Of a stretch of DNA of 64,000 nucleotides, positions 43,265-52,588 are shown piece by piece. Position numbers and translations under genes: made by a program. The notes beneath the pieces were generated by a model. The model was not told the DNA's origin, searched no databases, and was given only the letters and a program-made list of their open reading frames with translations. Each line of letters opens with the position of its first letter. Position 1 is the stretch's first letter. The stretch is from contig NZ_CAMJOS010000014.1 of assembly GCF_946407605.1 (NCBI RefSeq), forward strand, positions 1 to 64,000, in the 5' to 3' direction. This DNA is from an uncultured Prevotella sp. Lineage in GTDB: Bacteria > Bacteroidota > Bacteroidia > Bacteroidales > Bacteroidaceae.

Positions 43265-45214
43265 ATGAAAATGCGTAAGATTGTTTTGGCCATGATGGCC
43301 TTGGGGTGTCTGACTACGATGCAGGCTGCCGAGAAAATAACCAGTCCTGATGGTAACCTGATTGTCATCGTTGACAATGAGAATGGTACTCCTACCTATC
43401 AGATAAATGTAGGCGATGTGGTGTTCCTGGAGAAATCGCCTCTGGGATTGAAACTTAACTTCGAGGATCTGACTCAGGGACTGACGCTGAAGGAGTGTCA
43501 GGTGACTCCTGTCAAGGAGACCTATAGTTTGAAGACCATCAAACAGAGCAACGTAACCTACGAGGCTAACGTGGCTGTATGCCAGTTTGAGAAAGGCAAC
43601 ACGAAGATGGACATCATTTTCAGTGTGAGCAACCGTGACGTGGCTTATCGCTATAAGCTCTATCCCCGTCGTGCCCGTGGTGGTGAGACGCTGGCTGCTA
43701 TCGTGGAGAGTGAGGCCAGTGGCTTCGTGTTCCCAGAGGGTACCACCACCTTCCTGTGTCCGCAGTCAACGCCGATGGGTGGCTTTGCTCGTACCTCTCC
43801 CAGCTATGAGACCTCTTACTCGCTCGACGACCAGATGGGCAAGAACGGCTGGGGTCAGGGCTATTCATTCCCTTGTCTCTTTAAGAATGGTGATAAGGGC
43901 TGGGTGCTGATCTCTGAGACTGGTACCGATGGCAACTATGTGGCCTGCCGTCTGCTCAATGATGGTGGCGCCCGCTATAAGATCGGCTTCCCCCAGCAGG
44001 GTGAGATGAACGGTTGGGGCACCACGACAGCTTCTGTCAGTCTGCCTGCCGAGACCCCTTGGCGCACTATCACTTTAGGCACCACGTTGAAGAACATCGT
44101 GGAGACCACCGTACCTTTCGACCTGGTGAAGCCTAAGTATGCACCCAGTCGTAACTATACCTATGGTGCCGGCTCTTGGTCGTGGATCATTGGTATGGAC
44201 TCCAGCTGTAACTTCGACGAGCAGAAGCGTTATATCGACTTCTCGGCTGCCATGGGCTGGCGTACTGTGCTCATCGATGCCCTGTGGGACAAGCAGATTG
44301 GCTATGACAAGATGGCCGAGCTGTCTCGTTATGCCCAGTCAAAGGGCGTTGGTATCTTCCTGTGGTACAACTCTAATGGCTCGTGGAACGATGCACCTCA
44401 GTCACCTCTGAACAAGATGAACCGCTCGGCTGCCCGTCGTCAGGAGATGAAGTGGATGCAGGACAATGGCATCTTGGGCATCAAGGTTGACTTCTTCGGT
44501 GGCGATAAGCAGGCTATGATGCAGCTCTACGAGGATATCCTGACCGATGCTAACGACTTTGGCATCCAGTGTATCTTCCATGGTTGCACCCTGCCTCGTG
44601 GTTGGGAGCGTATGTATCCTAACTATGTAGCCAGCGAGGCTGTGCTGGCATCTGAGAACCTGCACTTCGGTCAGGGCGCCTGCGATGCTGAGGCTCAGAA
44701 TGGTTGTATCCATCCGTTCATCCGCAACACGGTGGGTTCTATGGACTTCGGTGGTTCTACGCTGAATAAGTTCTATGATGCAGGCAACAAGCGTGGTACA
44801 CACCGTGTTACCAGTGATGTCTATGCACTGGCATCTGCCGTCTTCTTCCAGAGCAGTGTCCAGCACTTCGCCATGGCTCCTAATAACCTGACGGATGCTC
44901 CCGCCTGGGCTGTTGACTTTATGAAGAAGGTGCCTACCACATGGGATGAGGTGAAGTTCATCGATGGCTATCCCGGTAAGTATGTCATCCTGGCCCGTCG
45001 TGCTGGTGATAAGTGGTTCGTTGTTGGTGCCAATGCTGACAAACAGCCGCTGAAGACAACCATTAGTCTGCCTATGTTCGCTAAGGACACAGAGCTGAAG
45101 GTCTATAGCGATGATGCCCAGCTGAATGGTAGCGTGAATATCGTCAAGCAGAATAAGAAGCAGCAGCTTGCCGTGACCATTCCTTGCAATGGCGGTCTGG
45201 TCATTGATAATTAA
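43265..45214 (+). CDS. GH97 retaining alpha-galactosidase-type glycosidase
   Basis: A 649-residue exported protein (signal peptide 1-21) with the GH97 order: N-terminal super-sandwich (about 25-285), barrel (about 290-550) and C-terminal beta-sandwich. The barrel contains YGAGSWSWI, WRTVLIDALWDK, GILGIKVDFFGGDKQ with the likely nucleophile Asp409, FHGCTLPRGWERMYPN and SEAVLASEN. An Asp nucleophile in the KVDF position marks the retaining alpha-galactosidase branch, as in Bacteroides Gal97b, rather than the inverting SusB branch. Likely removes alpha-linked galactosyl side groups. The gap from the GH43 gene is 14 bp. Confidence 0.9.
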   Translation: MKMRKIVLAMMALGCLTTMQAAEKITSPDGNLIVIVDNENGTPTYQINVGDVVFLEKSPLGLKLNFEDLTQGLTLKECQVTPVKETYSLKTIKQSNVTYEANVAVCQFEKGNTKMDIIFSVSNRDVAYRYKLYPRRARGGETLAAIVESEASGFVFPEGTTTFLCPQSTPMGGFARTSPSYETSYSLDDQMGKNGWGQGYSFPCLFKNGDKGWVLISETGTDGNYVACRLLNDGGARYKIGFPQQGEMNGWGTTTASVSLPAETPWRTITLGTTLKNIVETTVPFDLVKPKYAPSRNYTYGAGSWSWIIGMDSSCNFDEQKRYIDFSAAMGWRTVLIDALWDKQIGYDKMAELSRYAQSKGVGIFLWYNSNGSWNDAPQSPLNKMNRSAARRQEMKWMQDNGILGIKVDFFGGDKQAMMQLYEDILTDANDFGIQCIFHGCTLPRGWERMYPNYVASEAVLASENLHFGQGACDAEAQNGCIHPFIRNTVGSMDFGGSTLNKFYDAGNKRGTHRVTSDVYALASAVFFQSSVQHFAMAPNNLTDAPAWAVDFMKKVPTTWDEVKFIDGYPGKYVILARRAGDKWFVVGANADKQPLKTTISLPMFAKDTELKVYSDDAQLNGSVNIVKQNKKQQLAVTIPCNGGLVIDN

Positions 45215-45234
45215 CAACTCTGACAATAGAAGAC

Positions 45235-47682
45235 ATGATGAAACGATTGTTTTATTTCGCTCTGACAACCTTGCTTGCCATCCCTGCGATGGCAGGCGAG
45301 GTGTCTTTCGGTAAAGGCACGCTGAGTGTGCGTCAGGTGGCTCGCAATGCTGTGAGGATACAGTATTATGAACAGAAAACAACATCCGAACTGCCCGATT
45401 GGCTGTATGTAAAAAACGATGAGGTAAGCAGTCGCGACGTGACGGTCGATGTGGATGAAGCTCGTCAGACTGTTACCGTCAAAGACCATCAGGGAACGCC
45501 TGTCTTCATGGCCACGCTCCATCAGATGAAGGGTAGGGAGGCCACGCTGGCATTCCGCTCCGACAAGGATGAGCATCTCTATGGATTGGGACAGTTCCAG
45601 GATGGTTATAGCAATGTGCGTGGCCTGTCTCGTCGTTTGACGCAGGTGAACACACAAATCAGTATCCCCATGCTTTTGTCGAGCAAGGGCTATGGCATCT
45701 TATGGAATAACTATGGTCTGGTGGACTTCAACCCTTGCGACCATCAGGTGAAGATGCGCAAGCTGGATGAGGAAGGTCAGACTGAGGTGGTGAATGTCAC
45801 CACCACAGAAGGAGGACGACGTGAGGTGCGCCAGCGTAACATCTACGAAGCCACCATCGATATCGCTGACGATGGCGACTATGCGATATTACTCGATGTA
45901 GGTCAGCAGATGGCCCGTCGGCATAACCTCTCTATAGACGGACAGAACGTTATCGAGATGCAGAATATGTGGCTGCCGCCCACTGCCTCGACCATCGTTC
46001 ATTTGAAGGCTGGTCATCATGTGCTGAAGGCTGAACTGTCAAGAGGTGACTCGCCCATCATATATTATAATAAGGTGAAGGATGAGACGGTGTTCCGTTC
46101 GCCCATAGCTACTGCTGTCGACTATACCGTCTTCGTGGGTTCTCCCGACGAGATTATTGCCGGCTATCGCGAACTGACAGGTGTCGCCCCCTTGATGCCC
46201 CGTTGGGCGCTGGGCTATATCCACTGTCGTGAGCGTTTCCATTCGTCTGACGAGATCCTGCAGACGGCTAATCGCTTCCGTAGTGAGCAACTGCCCGTTG
46301 ACGTGCTGGTGCAAGACTGGCAGTACTGGGGTAAGTACGGTTGGAACGCCATGCGTTTCGATGAGGACCATTACCCCGACCCCAAGGCTCTGACAGACAG
46401 TCTGCATGCCATGAACATGCGCCTGATGGTCAGCGTCTGGTCGAAGATTGACAAGAACTCTGAGGTGGGCAAGCAGATGTTGGCCGACAACTATTACATC
46501 CCTGGCACCGACTGGATTGACTTCTTCAACCCCGATGCTGCCGCTGCCTATTGGAAGAACTTCTCTTCGCGTTTGGTTCCCCTGGGCATTGATGCCTGGT
46601 GGCAGGACGCCACCGAGCCTGAGAACGATGACCTGAAGGGCCGTCGTGTGAACAATGGCAAGTGGGCTGGCGAGGATGTCAGGAACATCTATCCGTTGTT
46701 GGTGAACAAGACCGTGTATGAGGGTCTTTACAATGAAACCAACCAGCGTCCGATGATTCTCACACGCTGCGCTTTCCCTGGCATCCAGCGTTATGGCTCT
46801 GCCATGTGGAGTGGTGATGTGGGCAACGACTGGGAGACCTTCCGTCGTCAGCTGACAGCTGGTCTCGGCATGCAGGCCGCAGGTATCCCTTGGTGGACCT
46901 ACGATGCCGGTGGCTTCTTCCGTCCAGGCAATCAGTACACCGACCAGGCCTATATCGAGCGTATGTTGCGTTGGATAGAGACCAGCGTGTTCCTGCCCTT
47001 GATGCGTGTGCATGGCTATATGAGCAATACGGAACCTTGGAACTATGGCGCTGAGGCCCAGAAGGCTATTGGTCGTGCCTTGAACGAGCGCTATCGTCTG
47101 TTGCCTTATATCTACAGTCATGCGGCAGAGATCGCTTCCGACGGCTCTACGCTGATGCGTCCGTTGGTCTTCGACTTTGCCAGCGATGCCAAGGCCCTTG
47201 ACCAGAAGTACGAGTATATGTTCGGCCGTTCCCTGCTTGTCAGTCCTGTGACCGAGTCTGGTGTTACCTCATGGCAGACCTATCTGCCTGTGAATGAGGG
47301 CGGTTGGTACGACTACTACACTGGTCGCCACTATAATGGCGGTCAGACGGTGACCACGACAGTCGCAGCTGATTATATCCCCGTCTTTGTGCGTGCTGGC
47401 AGCATCATTCCTCTGAAAGATGATGAGGTGCTGCTCTATCCTGGTGCCAATGGTACCTTCACGCTTTACGAGGATGATGGCGTGACCAGAGACTACGAGA
47501 AGGGCCAGTGCTCACGCATCACGTTCCAGTGGGACGATGCCCGGCATAAACTCACCATCGACAAACGTGTTGGTAAGTATCAGAACATGGCTGCTCGTCG
47601 CACCTTCCGCGTGAAGGTGGCAGGTGGCGTCCAGACCACCATTAACTATCAGGGAAAGAAAACAACCAATACGATTAAATAA
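45235..47682 (+). CDS. GH31 alpha-xylosidase-type glycosidase with PA14 insert
   Basis: An 815-residue exported enzyme (signal peptide about 1-21). N-terminal beta-sandwich with an inserted PA14-like segment (about 195-290, NIYEATIDIADDGDYAILLDVG), barrel (about 315-640) with nucleophile Asp458 in WWQDATEPEND and acid/base Asp528 in WSGDVGNDW, then two beta domains with GSIIPL. A PA14 insertion is known from GH31 alpha-xylosidases. It probably acts on alpha-xylosyl ends; alpha-glucosidase activity is the alternative. The next gene follows after 2 bp. Confidence 0.9.
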   Translation: MMKRLFYFALTTLLAIPAMAGEVSFGKGTLSVRQVARNAVRIQYYEQKTTSELPDWLYVKNDEVSSRDVTVDVDEARQTVTVKDHQGTPVFMATLHQMKGREATLAFRSDKDEHLYGLGQFQDGYSNVRGLSRRLTQVNTQISIPMLLSSKGYGILWNNYGLVDFNPCDHQVKMRKLDEEGQTEVVNVTTTEGGRREVRQRNIYEATIDIADDGDYAILLDVGQQMARRHNLSIDGQNVIEMQNMWLPPTASTIVHLKAGHHVLKAELSRGDSPIIYYNKVKDETVFRSPIATAVDYTVFVGSPDEIIAGYRELTGVAPLMPRWALGYIHCRERFHSSDEILQTANRFRSEQLPVDVLVQDWQYWGKYGWNAMRFDEDHYPDPKALTDSLHAMNMRLMVSVWSKIDKNSEVGKQMLADNYYIPGTDWIDFFNPDAAAAYWKNFSSRLVPLGIDAWWQDATEPENDDLKGRRVNNGKWAGEDVRNIYPLLVNKTVYEGLYNETNQRPMILTRCAFPGIQRYGSAMWSGDVGNDWETFRRQLTAGLGMQAAGIPWWTYDAGGFFRPGNQYTDQAYIERMLRWIETSVFLPLMRVHGYMSNTEPWNYGAEAQKAIGRALNERYRLLPYIYSHAAEIASDGSTLMRPLVFDFASDAKALDQKYEYMFGRSLLVSPVTESGVTSWQTYLPVNEGGWYDYYTGRHYNGGQTVTTTVAADYIPVFVRAGSIIPLKDDEVLLYPGANGTFTLYEDDGVTRDYEKGQCSRITFQWDDARHKLTIDKRVGKYQNMAARRTFRVKVAGGVQTTINYQGKKTTNTIK

Positions 47683-47684
47683 AC

Positions 47685-50270
47685 ATGAAAACCTGTTTGT
47701 TAACTCTTTTCGTTGCGCTCTGTGCAGGCTCATCAGTCACGGCACAGACCTATCCGTATCAGAACCCTAACCTCAGTGCCCGTGAGCGAGCTATTGACCT
47801 GTGCTCACGCCTGACGCTGGATGAAAAAGCCAAGCTGATGCTCGACGAGAGTCCTGCCATCCCCCGCTTGGGCATTAAAAAATTCTTCTGGTGGAGCGAA
47901 GCCCTGCATGGTGCTGCCAACCAGGGAAATGTCACGGTGTTCCCCGAGCCCATCGCCATGGCCTCGTCGTTCAACCCCGACCTGCTGTATAAGTGTTTCG
48001 ACATCGCCTCTACCGAGTTCCGTGCCCAGTATAATGAGCGTATGCAACGTGGTAGTGGCGAGGATGAGAAGTTCCATAGCCTCTCTGTATGGACACCGAA
48101 TGTCAACATCTTCCGCGACCCACGATGGGGCAGGGGACAGGAGACCTATGGTGAAGACCCCTATCTCACCTCTGTCATGGGTGTGCAGGTGGTAAAGGGC
48201 TTGCAGGGTCCAGAATCCTCAAAATACCGTAAGTTGTGGGCCTGTGCCAAGCACTATGCTGTGCATAGCGGTCCTGAATATACCCGTCACTCGGCAAACC
48301 TCACCAATGTGTCGGCCCGTGATATGTGGGAGACCTATATGCCCGCCTTCAAGAGCCTGGTGCAGGATGCCAAGGTGCGCGAGGTGATGTGTGCCTACCA
48401 GCGTCTCGACGATGACCCCTGTTGCGGCAGTCAGCGTCTGCTGCAGACCATCCTCCGTGATGAGTGGGGCTTTGAGTACCTCGTTGTCAGCGACTGTGGT
48501 GCCGTGAGCGATTTCTACGAGTCGCATAAGTCATCCTCTGACGCCACCCACGCCTCTGCCAAGGCTACCATCGCCGGCACCGATGTGGAGTGCGGCTATG
48601 GCTATGCCTATCGCAGCATCCCCGAGGCTGTGAAGCGTGGCTTTATCACTGAGGCCGAGGTTGACAAGCATGTCATCCGTCTGCTCGAAGGTCGTTTCGA
48701 CCTAGGCGAAATGGACGACCCCTCGTTGGTGGAGTGGTCAAAGATCCCCTATTCGGCCATGTCAACCAAGGAGTCGGCAAATATCTCTCTTGAGATGGCC
48801 CGCCAGAGCATCGTCCTGCTGCAGAATAACGGAAACATCCTGCCGCTCCAGAAGAATAAGGAGAAGATTGCCGTCATTGGTCCCAATGCCGACAACACCC
48901 CGATGATGTGGGGCAACTATAACGGTCAGCCCAACCACACCATCACCATCCTTGATGGTATCAAGGCCAAGACCAAGAAGCTCTTTTATACCCAGGGCTG
49001 TGATCTCACCTACGATAAGGTGCTGGAGAGTCTGTTGGGCTCGCAATGTAGCTTCGAGGGTAAGAAAGGTATGAAGGGCACGTTCTGGAATAACCGCCGC
49101 ATGGAGGGAACACCCGTCACCACACAGTACTACACCCAGCCGCTGGCTGTGACTACCTTCGGTATGCATAACTTCGCTCCTGGCGTACAACTCGAGGACT
49201 TCTCGGCTAAGTACGAGACCGTCTTTACGCCCGCTGAGGCTGGCGAGTATGTGGTCAACGTGGACGGCTGTGGACAGTTCGAGCTCTACCTCGACGGTGA
49301 GCGTAAGTTCCGCCATCGCATCTGGCGCACCACGCCCAACCATATCGTTATCCAGGCCGAGAAGGGTAAGAGCTACAATATCGAGGTACGCTTCTCGCAT
49401 GTACCTACTTATAATGCTAACCTGGCCATCAACATCGCCAAGGAATATCCCATCGACTATCAGACCATCATCGACCAGCTGAAAGGTATTAATAAAGTGG
49501 TCTTCGTAGGTGGTATCTCGCCAGCCCTCGAGGGCGAGGAGATGCCTGTCGATATCGATGGCTTCAAGGGTGGCGACCGCACCCATATCGAGTTGCCAGC
49601 CGTGCAGCGTAACTTCCTCAAGGCCCTGAAGGCTGCAGGCAAGCAGGTCATCTTCGTCAACTGCTCTGGCTCATGTATCGCCCTGCAGCCCGAGACCGAG
49701 AGCTGCGACGCCATCGTTCAGGCGTGGTATCCTGGTCAGGAGGGTGGCACCGCCGTGGCCGACGTGCTCTTTGGCGACTATAACCCCAGTGGTAAGCTGC
49801 CCATCACGTTCTATAAGAACAGCAGCCAGTTGCCCGACTACGAGGACTACTCGATGAAGGGCCGCACCTATCGTTACTTCAACGATGCCCTCTTCGCCTT
49901 CGGCTACGGACTGAGCTATACTGAGTGGAAAGTGGAAAGTGGAGAGTGGAAGGAGAATACCAATGGCGGCGGAACGGTCACTGTTGATGTCACGAACATT
50001 GGTCGTCGCGATGGCACAGAGATCATTCAGGCCTACATTCGTAATCTGCAAGATCCTGACGGTCCGCTGAAGAGTCTCCGTTCCTTCAAACGTGTGGATG
50101 TAAAAGCAGGACAGACGGTGACCGCCAACCTGACCTTTGAACGTAAGAGCTTTGAGTTCTGGGACCCTGAGACCAACACCATGCGTGTGAAGCCTGGCAA
50201 GTACGAGATTCTCGTGGGCACCAGCTCGCTTGATAAGGATCTGAAGAAGCAGACAATAACCATCCAATAA
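47685..50270 (+). CDS. GH3 beta-xylosidase/beta-glucosidase with PA14 insert
   Basis: An 861-residue exported enzyme (signal peptide 1-20). Domain order: barrel (about 30-330) with WWSEALHGAANQG and nucleophile Asp270 in VVSDCGAVSDF; alpha/beta sandwich (about 365-700) interrupted by a PA14 domain (about 440-585); C-terminal fibronectin III-like domain (about 750-855). The WWSEALHG motif and ERMQRGSG region favour xylosidase-type GH3, as in Prevotella Xyl3 enzymes. Residues about 747-757 (EWKVESGEWKE), at the junction before the last domain, are encoded by a heptad tract. Confidence 0.93.
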   Translation: MKTCLLTLFVALCAGSSVTAQTYPYQNPNLSARERAIDLCSRLTLDEKAKLMLDESPAIPRLGIKKFFWWSEALHGAANQGNVTVFPEPIAMASSFNPDLLYKCFDIASTEFRAQYNERMQRGSGEDEKFHSLSVWTPNVNIFRDPRWGRGQETYGEDPYLTSVMGVQVVKGLQGPESSKYRKLWACAKHYAVHSGPEYTRHSANLTNVSARDMWETYMPAFKSLVQDAKVREVMCAYQRLDDDPCCGSQRLLQTILRDEWGFEYLVVSDCGAVSDFYESHKSSSDATHASAKATIAGTDVECGYGYAYRSIPEAVKRGFITEAEVDKHVIRLLEGRFDLGEMDDPSLVEWSKIPYSAMSTKESANISLEMARQSIVLLQNNGNILPLQKNKEKIAVIGPNADNTPMMWGNYNGQPNHTITILDGIKAKTKKLFYTQGCDLTYDKVLESLLGSQCSFEGKKGMKGTFWNNRRMEGTPVTTQYYTQPLAVTTFGMHNFAPGVQLEDFSAKYETVFTPAEAGEYVVNVDGCGQFELYLDGERKFRHRIWRTTPNHIVIQAEKGKSYNIEVRFSHVPTYNANLAINIAKEYPIDYQTIIDQLKGINKVVFVGGISPALEGEEMPVDIDGFKGGDRTHIELPAVQRNFLKALKAAGKQVIFVNCSGSCIALQPETESCDAIVQAWYPGQEGGTAVADVLFGDYNPSGKLPITFYKNSSQLPDYEDYSMKGRTYRYFNDALFAFGYGLSYTEWKVESGEWKENTNGGGTVTVDVTNIGRRDGTEIIQAYIRNLQDPDGPLKSLRSFKRVDVKAGQTVTANLTFERKSFEFWDPETNTMRVKPGKYEILVGTSSLDKDLKKQTITIQ
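49925..49952. repeat. heptanucleotide-periodic tract inside GH3 gene
   Basis: Units GTGGAAA, GTGGAAA, GTGGAGA, GTGGAAG. It is in frame and at an interdomain linker. Confidence 0.75.
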
Positions 50271-50301
50271 CGATACATAAAGAAACAATAACCCAATAAC
50301 A

Positions 50302-52560
50302 ATGAAGAAACTCTTTTTATCTCTTCTGATGCTCGGAGGCATGAGTGCCACAGCACAGAATCCCTTTGTGCAGACCTGGTGTACCAGCGACCCTGCCCCT
50401 ATGGTGCATAATGGCACGATGTATGTGTATACTGGTCATGATGAGGACGGTGCCGACTTCTTCTGGATGCAGGAGTGGCGCGTGTATTCTACTACCGACA
50501 TGGTGAACTGGACCGACCATGGCTCACCCTTGGCTTTGGAGTCGTTCTCCTGGGCCGACGACCGTGCCTGGGCCTCACAGACCATCGAGCGCGATGGCAA
50601 GTTCTATTGGTACATCTGCGCCCACAGCAAACTCTCTGGCGGTATGGCCATTGGCGTGGCTGTGAGCGATTCACCCACTGGCCCCTTCAAGGATGCCATT
50701 GGCAAGCCCCTCTTTGAGAACGGCTCTTGGGATCACATCGACCCCACCGTGATGATTGATGATGATGGTCAGGCATGGCTGATGTGGGGTAACCCCCGAG
50801 TTTACTATCTGAAGCTCAACCGCGACATGATTTCCTACAGCGGCGAGTTGGGTCGTATGGATATGACAGAGGAAGGCTTTGGTGCTCCCTTGATGGACAA
50901 ACGTGAACGTGGCAAGAAGTACAAGGACAACTACACCGAGGGTCCTTGGATTAGAAAGGTGGATGCCACGAAATATAAGGTTGATAAGAACAAAATCTAT
51001 CAGTTGCTCTATGCTGCTGGTGGCGTGCCTGAGCATATCTCTTACAGCACCGCTCCTACACCCACAGGTCCCTGGACCTATGCTGGTGAGATCATGCCTC
51101 TGTGCGAGACAAACTCGTTTACCAACCATTGCGGTGTAGCCGACTATAAGGGCCATTCTTATTTCTTCTATCACACAGGTAAGTTGCCCAAAGGCGGCGG
51201 CTTTGGCCGTAGTGTGGCTGTAGAGGAGTTTAAGTACAATGCCGACGGCAGCTTCCCCACCATCATGCCTACTGACGAAGGCGTAAAGCCCCTTGCTACC
51301 TTCAACCCCTATCTCAAGACGCAGGCCGAGACGATGGCTTTCTCTAAGGGTGTGAAGACTGAGCAGAATGACGAGATTGGTGTCTATGTAAGCGACATCC
51401 ACAATGGTGACTATATCAAACTGCAGAACGTGAAGTTCGATGGCAACACTCCTAAGCAGTTCACGGCACGTGTGGCCAGTGGCCTGCGTGGTGGTCAGAT
51501 AGAGGTGCGCATCGACAGCGTGAAGGGTCAGCTGCTGGCTCGCCTCGAAGTGCCAGGAACAGGTGGTTGGGAGAAATGGCAGACGCTGTCTGTTGATATT
51601 GACCCGTCACTATCCTCCCTTCACCCTTCACCCTTCACCACTCACGATCTCTATCTCGTCTTCACCGGCCGCAAGGGTCCGAAGCTCTTTAACTTCGACT
51701 GGTGGCAGATTGAGGGCACGTTGAAGTCGCTTGTCGTCGAGGATGGTGGTCTGGGTCAGTACAAGGCCATTATGAAGGAAGAGGCTACCCTACAGGCTCA
51801 TACCGTGTTTGTGCCTCAGGACCTCTCTGCCTTCAACGAGAAGAATCCCCTTCCCGTGCTGGTATGGGGCAATGGTGCCTGCACCAACTCTCCTTGGGAG
51901 CACTTCAAGTTCCTCAACGAGATTGCTTCTCATGGCTACCTCGTGCTGGCCACAGGTTATATCCCCATGGAGGAGAAAGGCTATCAGGGTCCCATGTCAA
52001 CTACCCAGCAGCAGATTGAGTCTATCGACTGGGCCATCGCCCAGAATGCTGACCCGAAGTCACCTTATTATAATAAGATTGACGTGAAGAACATCTGCGT
52101 GGCTGGTATGTCGTGTGGTGGCTTGCAGACCCTCTTCAACTGTGCCGACCCCCGTATCAAGGCCCTCATGATTTGCAATAGCGGACTCTTCAAGGAGAGC
52201 AACCGCGCTCAGGCAGTAGGTGGCATGCCCATGCCTCCGAAGTCGAAGCTGAAGGAGATTCACACCCCCATCATGTATCTTCTTGGTGGCAAGGAAGACA
52301 TTGCCTATGAGAACGGTATGGACGACTTCCACCAGATTAAGCACGTGCCTTGCTGCGCCACCAACTACCCCGTGGGTCATGGCGGCACCTATCGTCAGCC
52401 TCACGGCGGTGAGTTCACCGTTGTCGCCCTGGGTTGGCTCGACTGGCAGCTGAAGGGCGACAAGCAGGCCGCCAAGCTCTTTAAGGGCAAGGACTGCGAG
52501 CTGTCAAAGCGCCAGGGCTGGACTATAGAGAAGAATGCCAAGTTCGACAAACTGAAGTAA
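50302..52560 (+). CDS. GH43-CBM6-esterase three-module enzyme
   Basis: A 752-residue exported protein (signal peptide 1-18). The GH43 propeller (about 20-320) has Asp30 in SDPAP, Asp147 in HIDPTVMIDDDG and Glu213 in TEGPW. CBM6-like jelly roll (about 340-470) follows with KTQAETMAFSKGV and HDLYLVFTG. A C-terminal alpha/beta-hydrolase (about 490-750) has the oxyanion region VWGNGACTNSPW, nucleophile Ser604 in AGMSCGG and a His in VGHGGTY. The product may remove arabinose or xylose and an ester group from the same region of the polymer. The esterase substrate is unknown. A heptad tract encodes about residues 435-449 within CBM6. Confidence 0.88.
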   Translation: MKKLFLSLLMLGGMSATAQNPFVQTWCTSDPAPMVHNGTMYVYTGHDEDGADFFWMQEWRVYSTTDMVNWTDHGSPLALESFSWADDRAWASQTIERDGKFYWYICAHSKLSGGMAIGVAVSDSPTGPFKDAIGKPLFENGSWDHIDPTVMIDDDGQAWLMWGNPRVYYLKLNRDMISYSGELGRMDMTEEGFGAPLMDKRERGKKYKDNYTEGPWIRKVDATKYKVDKNKIYQLLYAAGGVPEHISYSTAPTPTGPWTYAGEIMPLCETNSFTNHCGVADYKGHSYFFYHTGKLPKGGGFGRSVAVEEFKYNADGSFPTIMPTDEGVKPLATFNPYLKTQAETMAFSKGVKTEQNDEIGVYVSDIHNGDYIKLQNVKFDGNTPKQFTARVASGLRGGQIEVRIDSVKGQLLARLEVPGTGGWEKWQTLSVDIDPSLSSLHPSPFTTHDLYLVFTGRKGPKLFNFDWWQIEGTLKSLVVEDGGLGQYKAIMKEEATLQAHTVFVPQDLSAFNEKNPLPVLVWGNGACTNSPWEHFKFLNEIASHGYLVLATGYIPMEEKGYQGPMSTTQQQIESIDWAIAQNADPKSPYYNKIDVKNICVAGMSCGGLQTLFNCADPRIKALMICNSGLFKESNRAQAVGGMPMPPKSKLKEIHTPIMYLLGGKEDIAYENGMDDFHQIKHVPCCATNYPVGHGGTYRQPHGGEFTVVALGWLDWQLKGDKQAAKLFKGKDCELSKRQGWTIEKNAKFDKLK
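51605..51646. repeat. heptanucleotide-periodic tract inside GH43-CBM6-esterase gene
   Basis: Units CGTCACT, ATCCTCC, CTTCACC, CTTCACC, CTTCACC, ACTCACG. In frame, it encodes a Ser/Pro-rich loop immediately before the conserved HDLYLVF strand of CBM6; the neighbouring GH43-CBM6 protein lacks the insertion. Confidence 0.8.
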
Positions 52561-52588
52561 AACAATCCAAACATAAAAGCAGATGATT

